Positions 6,264 through 13,310 of a DNA stretch of 14,824 nucleotides are shown piece after piece. The first letter of the stretch is position 1. Every line of letters begins with the position of its first letter. This DNA is from Rhodospirillaceae bacterium (GTDB lineage: Bacteria > Pseudomonadota > Alphaproteobacteria > UBA8366 > GCA-2717185): assembly GCA_002717185.1 (NCBI GenBank), contig PBDC01000107.1, positions 1 through 14,824 on the forward strand, given 5' to 3'. The translations under genes and the position numbers were made by a program. The notes below the pieces were generated by a model, which saw only the letters and a program-made list of their open reading frames with translations, had not been told where the DNA came from and did no database searches.

Positions 6264-7661
6264 TTACATAGACCCGAGCGAATTGACAATATCTTCACAC
6301 ATCTTCTTAGCATCGTCGAATAGCATCATCGTATTATCTCTATAGAACAATACGTTATCCACGCCTACATAACCCGGGCTTAAGGATCGTTTGACGAACA
6401 GTACCGTTCCCGAGTTCTCCACATCCAGGATCGGCATGCCATAGATCGGACTGGAGGGATCAGTCTTCGCCACCGGGTTAGTCACATCGTTCGCTCCAAT
6501 CACGAAAGCAACATCAGTAGACGCGAAATCGCGGTTGATCTGTTCTAGCTCAAAGACCTCATCGTAGGGAACGTTAGCCTCGGCCAGCAACACGTTCATA
6601 TGGCCCGGCATGCGACCCGCTACGGGGTGGATCGCGTAACCGACCTTGATGCCTTCAGCCTTTAGCAGTTCCGCCATTTCGCGCAGCGCGTGCTGGGCTT
6701 GCGCCACAGCCATCCCATAGCCCGGCACGATGATCACACTGCCAGCATTTTTCATGATAAAGGCTGCATCGTCCGCACTGCCCCGGCGCACCGTCTTTTC
6801 GCCATCGACGCCGGCCGGACCGGCAGCATCATCTCCACCGAAGCCGCCCAGTATGACGTTGAAGAAGGACCGGTTCATGCCCTTGCACATTATGTAGCTG
6901 AGAATTGCACCGGATGATCCAACTAAAGCTCCAGTTACAATTAACGCAGGATTAGAAAGGGTGAAACCGATGCCGCAGGCCGCCCAACCGGAATAGCTGT
7001 TCAACATAGAAATAACGACCGGCATATCCGCTCCACCGATCGGGATTATGATCAGCAGTCCAATAACACCGGACAGTAAAACAATCGCCCAGAACAGCAA
7101 CGAGCTTTCCTCGCCGCAGAACCAGATAACCAAGCCGATCAGCAGGAGTCCTAAAAATGCGTTCAGCGCATGCTGTCCGGAGAATACCACGGGTGCACCG
7201 CTGACCATGCCCTGGAGTTTGGCGAAGGCCACGATAGATCCCGTAAACGTAATCGCACCGATTGCGGTACCAATACTCATCTCGACCAGGCTGGCGACGT
7301 GAATATCACCGGGAACGCCTATTCCATAGGCTGCCGGCTCGTAGAATGCGGCCGCAGCGACGAATACAGCCGCCAAACCCACCAGGCTGTGGAAAGCCGC
7401 CACAAGTTGCGGTAACGCCGTCATCTCGATCTTCAAGGCGATGACTGTGCCGATTGCACCCCCGATCAACATGCCTAACAGAATCATCGTAAAGCTGAGA
7501 ACGTTGGGCGCTGCCAAAGTGGTGACCACGGCGACAATCATCCCGACGATACCGTAGATATTTCCCATACGCGCTGTCAGCGGCGACGACAGGCCGCGCA
7601 GCGCCATAATGAAGCAAACGCTAGCAATGAGATACGCGAAGGCGGAGAGGTTTTCGCTCAT
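6264..7661 (-). CDS. pntB: NAD(P) transhydrogenase subunit beta
   Basis: The beta subunit of proton-translocating transhydrogenase, an inner-membrane enzyme making NADPH from NADH and NADP+ at the expense of the proton gradient. In the 465 residues, roughly 1-265 are a chain of hydrophobic helices (domain II), including AAFHSLVG with His91, the position of the functionally important His91 of the E. coli subunit. Residues about 290-465 form the NADP(H)-binding domain III, with GYGMAVAQAQ (314-323), HPVAGRMPGHMNVLL (345-359), IGANDVTNP (388-396) and the KRSLSPGYVGVDN loop (424-436). Length and motifs are normal. It starts 9 bp after the pntAB stop, and is last in the pntAA-pntAB-pntB operon. 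Confidence 0.97.
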   Translation of the reverse strand: MSENLSAFAYLIASVCFIMALRGLSSPLTARMGNIYGIVGMIVAVVTTLAAPNVLSFTMILLGMLIGGAIGTVIALKIEMTALPQLVAAFHSLVGLAAVFVAAAAFYEPAAYGIGVPGDIHVASLVEMSIGTAIGAITFTGSIVAFAKLQGMVSGAPVVFSGQHALNAFLGLLLIGLVIWFCGEESSLLFWAIVLLSGVIGLLIIIPIGGADMPVVISMLNSYSGWAACGIGFTLSNPALIVTGALVGSSGAILSYIMCKGMNRSFFNVILGGFGGDDAAGPAGVDGEKTVRRGSADDAAFIMKNAGSVIIVPGYGMAVAQAQHALREMAELLKAEGIKVGYAIHPVAGRMPGHMNVLLAEANVPYDEVFELEQINRDFASTDVAFVIGANDVTNPVAKTDPSSPIYGMPILDVENSGTVLFVKRSLSPGYVGVDNVLFYRDNTMMLFDDAKKMCEDIVNSLGSM

Positions 7662-7670
7662 GGTGCGCTA

Positions 7671-8078
7671 CTATTTCTTTGTCTTGAACATCGACAGCAT
7701 GCGCTGCGAAACGATGAACCCGCCGAAGATATTCACGGAAGCGAGGACAACCGCAAGAAATCCGAAAAACTTGGAGAAGCTCATATCCAGGGGACCAGCC
7801 GCAATCAGAGCACCCACAATGATCACCGAGGAGATTGCATTAGTCACGCTCATTAGGGGCGAATGCAGTGCCGGAGTAACGCTCCACACCACATAGTAAC
7901 CAACGAAGCAAGCGAGGACGAAGATCGTGAAATAAAAAACGAAGACATCAGTACCACCGCTGCCAGTTTGCAGGTTCAAGCGGCTGACCTGCGCAACTAG
8001 CGCTTCTGCGTCCGTGGCGAGAGATTTCGCGCTCTCGGACAATACCGATGCCTGTTCGACAATCTTTTCAGCTGCCAT
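7671..8078 (-). CDS. pntAB: NAD(P) transhydrogenase alpha subunit, membrane part
   Basis: A separate 135-residue polypeptide corresponding to the membrane C-terminal part of the E. coli PntA subunit. The N-terminal 40 residues are polar and probably helical; three hydrophobic segments follow at about 46-66, 78-94 and 104-124. The [15 protein letters not shown] sequence (about 70-84) is typical of the family. It contributes transmembrane helices of domain II to the proton path. The start at 8078 is 2 bp after the pntAA stop, with a GGAAGGGGAA purine stretch in the end of pntAA as ribosome binding site, so translational coupling is likely. The split alpha subunit is the arrangement of Rhodospirillum rubrum and other alphaproteobacteria. 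Confidence 0.95.
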   Translation of the reverse strand: MAAEKIVEQASVLSESAKSLATDAEALVAQVSRLNLQTGSGGTDVFVFYFTIFVLACFVGYYVVWSVTPALHSPLMSVTNAISSVIIVGALIAAGPLDMSFSKFFGFLAVVLASVNIFGGFIVSQRMLSMFKTKK

Positions 8079-8080
8079 CG

Positions 8081-9268
8081 CTAGGCTTCCCCTTCCAAGG
8101 CAGGTTCCGGTGGCTGAGCGACAATTGCCGACACGGCATCATTCACAACGGCTCCGTCGCGAGTGACCAAGGTCCCAGCGATAATCTCATCGTCGGTATC
8201 TATGCTAATCGACTTACCTTTTTCGCTTATCATGGGCGTCAGAAAGTTAAGGATATTTCGCGCGAACAGCTTGCTCGCATCATCAGCCAGCCGACCCGGC
8301 ACGTTGGCATAACCAACGATCTTTACCCCGTCTTTGTTAACGACCTTTCCCAGTTTTGATGCTGGACAGTTGCCGCCCGCCTCTACGGCCAGGTCAACGA
8401 TCACAGAGCCTGGCTTCATTGTCTTAACCATATCTTCCGAGACTAAAACAGGCGCGGGTCGTCCCGGAATTAAAGCAGTGCAGATTACAATGTCTTGCTT
8501 TGGGATCGTCTCCGTTATCAGGGCGGCCTGTTTTTCCTTGTAGGCGTCGCTCATTTCTTTGGCGTAGCCGCCAGCTGTTTGAGCTTGCTCGAATTCTTCA
8601 TCCTCAACGGCAACAAAACTGCCGCCCAGCGACTCCACCTGTTCTTTTGTCGCCGGTCGCACATCAGTTGCAGCAACGATGGCGCCCAGGCGTTTGGCAG
8701 TGGCGATCGCCTGAAGTCCGGCCACGCCAACACCCATGATCATCACTCTCGCCGGCGGCACTGTACCAGCAGCTGTCATCATCATCGGGAAGGCGCGCCC
8801 GAATTCCGAGGCCGCATCCAACACCGCCTTGTAACCGGCAAGGTTGGACTGCGAAGACAGTATATCCATAGATTGCGCTCGCGTTATCCGAGGCATCAGC
8901 TCAAGCGCGAAACCCGTAACACCGGACGCGGCAAGGGCCGTCAAGAAGGCCGGCTCACTTAAGGCGGACATCTGACAAACCAACGTCTGTCCGTGATTAA
9001 AATTTTCTAATTCGTTAAACTTTTCGCCCTCAATCATTGGACGTTGAACCTTTAGAACCAGATCTGCATCGCTGAGAGCGGTTTTCGCGTCGGGGGCAAT
9101 TGCCGCACCGGCTTCACGAAAAGCTGCATCTGGCATTGACGCTGCAACTCCGGCACCTTTCTCGACGCAAATGTCTACGCCGAGGGACAGAAACTTTTTA
9201 ACCGTTTCTGGTGATCCCGCCACCCGCGTTTCGTTTGGCCGCCGTTCCTTAAGAATAGCGATCTTCAT
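8081..9268 (-). CDS. pntAA: NAD(P) transhydrogenase alpha subunit, NAD(H)-binding part
   Basis: The soluble domain I of transhydrogenase, which binds NAD(H) and passes hydride to NADP+ on domain III. It has 395 residues and resembles alanine dehydrogenase. The RQD loop that contacts NADH in R. rubrum (Arg127, Gln132, Asp135) is present at the same numbers here. The Rossmann motif GVGVAG is at 179-184, with an acidic residue at the end of the second strand (Asp202). Other family segments are [21 protein letters not shown] (about 253-273) and [11 protein letters not shown] (291-301). The start at 9268 ([10 protein letters not shown]) fits the family exactly. The ribosome binding region lies inside a hairpin described separately. 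It heads the operon pntAA-pntAB-pntB; the gap to the upstream VOC gene is 168 bp, so an own promoter is likely. Confidence 0.96.
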   Translation of the reverse strand: MKIAILKERRPNETRVAGSPETVKKFLSLGVDICVEKGAGVAASMPDAAFREAGAAIAPDAKTALSDADLVLKVQRPMIEGEKFNELENFNHGQTLVCQMSALSEPAFLTALAASGVTGFALELMPRITRAQSMDILSSQSNLAGYKAVLDAASEFGRAFPMMMTAAGTVPPARVMIMGVGVAGLQAIATAKRLGAIVAATDVRPATKEQVESLGGSFVAVEDEEFEQAQTAGGYAKEMSDAYKEKQAALITETIPKQDIVICTALIPGRPAPVLVSEDMVKTMKPGSVIVDLAVEAGGNCPASKLGKVVNKDGVKIVGYANVPGRLADDASKLFARNILNFLTPMISEKGKSISIDTDDEIIAGTLVTRDGAVVNDAVSAIVAQPPEPALEGEA

Positions 9269-9271
9269 TTA

Positions 9272-9307
9272 TGGCAATCCCACCTTGGCTCCCTCCAAGG
9301 GTTGCCA
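9272..9307 (-). promoter_or_regulatory. Hairpin covering the pntAA ribosome binding site
   Basis: Two nested inverted repeats: TGGCAA (9272-9277) with TTGCCA (9302-9307), and CCTTGG (9283-9288) with CCAAGG (9295-9300), loop 9289-9294. In the mRNA the 3' arms contain the AAGGTGGGA stretch that is the only Shine-Dalgarno candidate; it ends 9 nt before the AUG. The 3' base of the hairpin is 3 nt from the start codon. There is no T-run, so it does not look like a terminator. A control of translation is inferred; it could also be a DNA operator, since GTTGCCAA recurs at 9327-9334. Confidence 0.45.
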
Positions 9308-9436
9308 AAATACATAATGATCCACCGTTGCCAAGAGGGTTCGACCTAAAATCACGGCTTTATGCCCAAAGGTTTCAACCATGATCGATCACATTCCTCA
9401 GGCGCAGAAATCGAAGAGTATCCAAATTGTACCTCA

Positions 9437-9832
9437 TTACCGGGCGTAGGGAGGCCCCTTGAGTTCCACCTTGTTGCCGTCAGGGTCTTCGATATAAATC
9501 GACGGCCCATCGCCCTCCGCACCGTAACGAGACGTTGCCTCACCCGAGGCGATGCCATGCTCCGTTAGAAACGATCGGATTTCAGCTTCGTTAAACGATT
9601 CCAGGCGAACCGCAAAGTGATCCATATTTTCTGACCCGACCGACGGTGAATTGTCTTTCGCATCAATAAGGTCGATCATGCAAGAGCCGGCACGCAATTG
9701 CACCAAACCGATGCGTTCAACACGACGCTCCTCGGAGCAGCCCAGTATGTTACAATAGAACGCAAGCGACCGATCTACGTCAGAGACCCTAACCACAACG
9801 TGATCCAGGTTTCTAATCGAAATGGCACGCAT
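9437..9832 (-). CDS. VOC-family protein (glyoxalase / extradiol dioxygenase fold)
   Basis: A single-module protein of 131 residues with the paired beta-alpha-beta-beta-beta units of the vicinal oxygen chelate superfamily. The first unit starts NLDHVVVRVSDVDRSLAFYCNILG (about 8-31), and the second starts MDHFAVRLES (about 70-79) and ends YIEDPDGNKVELKG (about 113-126). Likely metal ligands are His11, His72 and Glu123; glyoxalase-type and fosfomycin-type relatives use the same positions. AAGGAA lies just upstream of the ATG. Gaps of 110 bp upstream and 168 bp downstream suggest that it may be a separate unit. The superfamily is too broad to name a substrate: isomerase, dioxygenase and antibiotic-binding members all look like this. 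Confidence 0.85.
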   Translation of the reverse strand: MRAISIRNLDHVVVRVSDVDRSLAFYCNILGCSEERRVERIGLVQLRAGSCMIDLIDAKDNSPSVGSENMDHFAVRLESFNEAEIRSFLTEHGIASGEATSRYGAEGDGPSIYIEDPDGNKVELKGPPYAR

Positions 9833-9942
9833 GGCGTGTTCCTTCCAATCGGTTGACCTGTTAGCGCCAGGCTCCTCTCACCGAGATATGGGGTAACACG
9901 CGCGTGAGACAAGATTGAGAGCGACCGCCGCTATCGCAATTT

Positions 9943-11046
9943 CTAAACCACCGCCGCCATCACATGTCCAACTAGGTCGTTAGTTTTCTTGGCATCAATC
10001 CACCGCGCGACCATAACGAGATTATGCAGCGGCTCGATCCATATTATATTCTGACCCGCGCCGAACGCGAAAAAGCTGCTCTCCGGCGCCTGGCTATAGT
10101 GAGCGCCGCCAGTATTCACCCACCAAAGGTAGCCATAGGTCGGCATAATATCGCAAGGTTTTTGCAGCGCATCGATCCAGCTTTCCGACAACAGCTGCTG
10201 CCCTTCCCAGGCGCCGCGCTGCAGGACCAACTGACCGACCTTGGCGTGATCGTGGCTGTTAATCCAAATCCCGCCACCCCAATGGGCACCACCGGGAACC
10301 GAGGCCATCACCTTGCCATCAATCTCAAAAAAGGAATTCCGGTAGTGGTTCCAGGACCAGCTATCGGAAGCGCCGATTGGGTCCATGATCCGTTCCTTTA
10401 AGACTTCCGGCAACGGCCGGCGAAACACCTGCATCAGACAAAGGCTAAGCCGGTTTACCCTAACATCGTTGTATTCCCAATAGGTTCCTGGCGTCTGTAG
10501 CTTGCGTTTTTCGCCCTTCTTACTGTTGTCCGCCTTGACCCCTAACTGGCGGTTATGGTCAACGACGTCAGGTTTGTCCCACAGCGAACCTTCCCATTCG
10601 CTGGTTTGTTGCAACAGGTGGCGCCATGTGATGCTTTCGTTTTGCGGTGTGTCAAACGCCGCGTCGAGCGCATAATCGCGCACCACATCGTCGACATCAC
10701 CGATCAGACCATCCGCCACCGCGAGCCCCGCCAGGATCGACAAATAACTTTTGGTTGCGCTGTAGGTCATATCGACCCGGCTGGCATCACCCCAAGAGGC
10801 GACGACGGCCCCATCCTTCAGAATAAGCCCGTTTGGGCCACCACGATCTTTTTTCGGCCCTAGCGTTTCATTCCAGGGCGGCGGTTCCGTTGTTTTCTCC
10901 AGCCGCGCCAAACCACCGCTCAGGTTACGCGGCCAACGGGTCTCAGCCGCCTCGGCAAAAGCAACGGCATCCGCAAGCTTTTCGGGGTCAATTCCAACAT
11001 CAACTGGATTGGCACGCCGCCATCCGGAATTTTGCACATCATCCAT
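9943..11046 (-). CDS. Serine hydrolase of the beta-lactamase / class C PBP family
   Basis: A 367-residue protein of the beta-lactamase-related family (PF00144 type), which includes esterases, D-amino-acid peptidases and class C beta-lactamases. The nucleophile motif S-x-x-K is Ser96-Ala-Thr-Lys99 within MTYSATKSYLSILAGLAV. The second motif is Tyr192-Asn-Asp in YWEYNDVRVNRL, where classic class C enzymes have Y-x-N. The third is probably FGAG (328-331), in place of KTG/HTG. No signal peptide or lipobox is seen, unlike true beta-lactamases, so it is probably cytoplasmic and not a resistance enzyme. AAGGGGC precedes the ATG at 11046. It follows the glnK stop by 30 bp and may be read from the amtB promoter. 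The substrate is unknown. Confidence 0.85.
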   Translation of the reverse strand: MDDVQNSGWRRANPVDVGIDPEKLADAVAFAEAAETRWPRNLSGGLARLEKTTEPPPWNETLGPKKDRGGPNGLILKDGAVVASWGDASRVDMTYSATKSYLSILAGLAVADGLIGDVDDVVRDYALDAAFDTPQNESITWRHLLQQTSEWEGSLWDKPDVVDHNRQLGVKADNSKKGEKRKLQTPGTYWEYNDVRVNRLSLCLMQVFRRPLPEVLKERIMDPIGASDSWSWNHYRNSFFEIDGKVMASVPGGAHWGGGIWINSHDHAKVGQLVLQRGAWEGQQLLSESWIDALQKPCDIMPTYGYLWWVNTGGAHYSQAPESSFFAFGAGQNIIWIEPLHNLVMVARWIDAKKTNDLVGHVMAAVV

Positions 11047-11076
11047 TGCAGCGCCCCTTATCTTACGTCTATTGCG

Positions 11077-11415
11077 TCACAGCGCTTCGTCGCCAGTCTC
11101 TCCGGTTCGGATCCGCACCGCGCTTGACACGTCATAGACGAATATCTTGCCGTCGCCGATCTTCCCGGTTTTGGCAGCTTCCTGCACTGCTTCAACAGTT
11201 TGGTCAATAAGCGAGTCGGCGACAACGACGTCAATCCGGACTTTCGGTAGGAAGTTCACCGTGTACTCAGCTCCACGATAGATTTCAGTATGCCCTTTCT
11301 GACGGCCATATCCCTTTACTTCAGTGGCCGTCATGCCTTCGACGCCGAGGCCAGTCAGCGCTTCGCGCACCTGATCCAGCTTATGCGGTTTGATCACAGC
11401 CATTACCATCTTCAT
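11077..11415 (-). CDS. glnK: Nitrogen regulatory protein P-II (GlnK/GlnB type)
   Basis: A P-II signal protein of 112 residues that senses 2-oxoglutarate, ATP/ADP and glutamine status and, as the GlnK type, plugs the AmtB channel. The T-loop tyrosine that is uridylylated in proteobacteria is present at Tyr51 (GAEYTVNF). The B-loop is TGKIGDGKIF (83-92) and the C-terminal signature RIRTGETGDEAL (101-112). The frame extends upstream into amtB, but MKMVMAVIKP at 11415 is the family start and has GGGGAG 8 nt upstream. It lies 49 bp after the amtB stop, which points to co-transcription. The name glnK rests on the amtB linkage; glnB-type paralogues are almost identical in sequence. Confidence 0.94.
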   Translation of the reverse strand: MKMVMAVIKPHKLDQVREALTGLGVEGMTATEVKGYGRQKGHTEIYRGAEYTVNFLPKVRIDVVVADSLIDQTVEAVQEAAKTGKIGDGKIFVYDVSSAVRIRTGETGDEAL

Positions 11416-11464
11416 GGCCTTTTCTCCCCTTAATCGATCCGTGTTTATCCCAAAACTAGCCCGT

Positions 11465-12772
11465 CTACAGATCGTAGCCGCGCTCGCCATGCGACGTGAT
11501 ATCGAGGCCCTCAATTTCGTCTTCATCCGGCACCCGAAGACCAAACATGCCGCGCGCGATTAGGATGATGACGTAGCTGGCGATCGCCGACCAGACAGCT
11601 ACCGCCACTATCCCGGTCACCTGAACGCCCAGTTGCTTAGCCACTGTCATTCCTTCCGCCAGACCAAGTCCCTGGAAGGTAGACAACGCGAGCACCGATA
11701 CTAGCACCGTACCGAGCGCACCGCCGACGCCGTGTACGGCGAAAACATCAAGAGAGTCATCGATTTTGATGGCCTGCTTCACCAAGGTCGTCATCCACTG
11801 GTAAATCACGCCCGCAAGCACTCCAAGAATTAGCGCGCCAACCGGCCCAACGAACCCGGACGCTGGTGTGATCGTCGCCAGGCCAGCAATCGTGCCAGTC
11901 ACTATGCCAACGAGGCTGGGCTTACCGAACTTCATCCATTCCATCGCGGCCCAGCTAAGCGACGCCGCAGCAGCTGAAATGTGGGTGACGACCATCGCCA
12001 TACCGGCATTGCCGTCGGCCGCCAAGGCGCTACCGGCATTAAATCCGAACCAACCTACCCAAAGCATCGCCGCACCTGTCATGGTCATGCCTGGACTATG
12101 CGGAGGGCGGACTTGACCCGGGAAACCCCGGCGACCGCCAAGCATTTTCGCAAATACTAGGGCCGAGACACCAGCTGTAACGTGAACGACAATACCACCA
12201 GCAAAATCCATTACACCCATTTCAGCAAGCCAGCCGCCGCCCCATACCCAATGGGTGACGGGCGCGTAGACGATTATCAACCAGACGGCGCTGAAGAACA
12301 GGACAGCCGGGAATGTAACGCGCTCAGGATAGGCACCTACAATTAGCGCCGGGGTAATGATCGCGAAGGTCATCTGAAAGGCAAAGAACACAGTCTCCGG
12401 GATGGAACCCGATAAGGTGTCTGGCCCAATCCCTGCCAAGAATGCTTTGTCCAGTCCACCAATAAAAGCGTTCCAGTTTCCGCCATCACCGAAGGCGAGG
12501 CTGTATCCGATCACAAGCCAAACTATCGACGCGACGCAACAAATTGCAAAGCAGTGCATCAAAACAGATAACACGCTATTTGCACGCACCAGGCCAGCGT
12601 AGAAAAGAGCCAATCCCGGCAACGTCATGAAAAGAACCAACGCCGTGGAAGTCAGGATCCATGCGGTATCGCCACCACTCAATTTATCGGCAGCCATACC
12701 CGATGCAGGCCAAAGCAAAAGAGCGGCAGGCAATAGCATTGCCACCCCGCGTAAGAAATGCGCAATAATCAT
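11465..12772 (-). CDS. amtB: Ammonium channel AmtB
   Basis: An inner-membrane ammonium channel of the Amt/Rh family, 435 residues from the ATG at 12772. A signal-like N-terminus (hydrophobic 9-22, then GMA-ADK with cleavage probably after Ala27) is typical of proteobacterial AmtB. Eleven or so hydrophobic segments follow. The pore histidine pair is His197 (MDFAGGIVVHVTAG) and His347 (DVFAVHGVGGALGT); Asp189 is the conserved aspartate near the substrate site. The cytoplasmic tail carries the usual GLRVPDEDEIEGLDITSHGERGY ending (411-433). The frame is open to 12856, but GGGGAGGG 4 nt upstream and the signal peptide favour 12772. It precedes glnK, the reverse of the common glnK-amtB order in proteobacteria. 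Confidence 0.95.
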   Translation of the reverse strand: MIIAHFLRGVAMLLPAALLLWPASGMAADKLSGGDTAWILTSTALVLFMTLPGLALFYAGLVRANSVLSVLMHCFAICCVASIVWLVIGYSLAFGDGGNWNAFIGGLDKAFLAGIGPDTLSGSIPETVFFAFQMTFAIITPALIVGAYPERVTFPAVLFFSAVWLIIVYAPVTHWVWGGGWLAEMGVMDFAGGIVVHVTAGVSALVFAKMLGGRRGFPGQVRPPHSPGMTMTGAAMLWVGWFGFNAGSALAADGNAGMAMVVTHISAAAASLSWAAMEWMKFGKPSLVGIVTGTIAGLATITPASGFVGPVGALILGVLAGVIYQWMTTLVKQAIKIDDSLDVFAVHGVGGALGTVLVSVLALSTFQGLGLAEGMTVAKQLGVQVTGIVAVAVWSAIASYVIILIARGMFGLRVPDEDEIEGLDITSHGERGYDL

Positions 12773-13310
12773 GAAACCCTCCCCACACAATTGCCTCACG
12801 CGACATCTCTTATCGCGACTGCTAGAGCGAACCATAAGGGACAGCATCAGTTTCATCTACCCCTTGGCAATTCCTGTTTATTTAGCAAGTTGGTAAGGTG
12901 TACTGGCATGCCATGCCCCCGCCAATATTCGCGCAACACCTGCCAATTCACAGGTCGAAAGGCGCTCGCGGTATCTCTGGTGAGCCGACTTGTAACGCGG
13001 CAAGGTGTCTAGGCCAAACATCATTTGCGCAAAGCGGTTTCATAAGGGAGGATTCGACGGAACTCTGGCTGCTCTCTAACAGCCTCACCCATGGCGAGTT
13101 TCTGCCGCATACCTGACATTCTTCATAGAGCGTGTCCCGTTATGATCGACACTGTCCAATTGGCAAGCCTGCTCAAAAGTGAGCATTTCGTACTGGCCCT
13201 GCATCCTCGGCCTCATCTAACTAAAACGTGATGGCGCTGAGCCTGTATCTTTACCAGGCCTCGAAGGCCAGACTGCCCCAAACATTACTCAGAAAGCAGG
13301 GAGAAACTGT
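12773..13310. other. Long divergent gap between amtB and the carboxylase, no convincing gene
   Basis: About 538 bp separate two divergent genes. Short reading frames exist (for example 12898-13116 on the plus strand, and one of about 46 codons from 13091), but none has a good ribosome binding site together with recognisable sequence. Visible structures are TGGCATGCCA (12904-12913, palindrome), a 6-bp hairpin TGCTCA/TGAGCA (13170-13185) and GGCCT-CGA-AGGCC near 13258. No tRNA or clear sigma-70 promoter was found. It presumably holds both divergent promoters and may be gene decay. Confidence 0.5.
12930..12945 (-). promoter_or_regulatory. Weak sigma-54-like promoter upstream of amtB
   Basis: On the minus strand TGGCAGGTGTTGCGCG has GG and GC separated by exactly 10 bases, as sigma-54 requires, and a matching TGGCA -24 half, but the -12 half lacks the TT before GC. 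It lies about 160 bp upstream of the amtB ATG. amtB/glnK pairs are commonly NtrC and sigma-54 controlled. No NtrC palindrome was found nearby. Confidence 0.22.

Noticed and set aside
8495..8962. Plus-strand frame of 155 codons inside pntAA
   Set aside because: It is antisense to a gene whose RQD loop and Rossmann motif are intact; the composition is typical of a shadow frame.
11416..11544. N-terminal extension of the P-II frame
   Set aside because: The extension overlaps the end of amtB, has no similarity to P-II, and the internal ATG at 11415 has a good Shine-Dalgarno and the exact family start.
13170..13185. TGCTCA/TGAGCA hairpin as a terminator
   Set aside because: It has only a 6-bp stem and three Ts after it, and no gene ends just upstream.
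13091..13233. Short plus-strand frame of about 46 codons upstream of the carboxylase
   Set aside because: The purine-rich AAGGGAGG is too far upstream of its ATG, and the sequence is not recognised.
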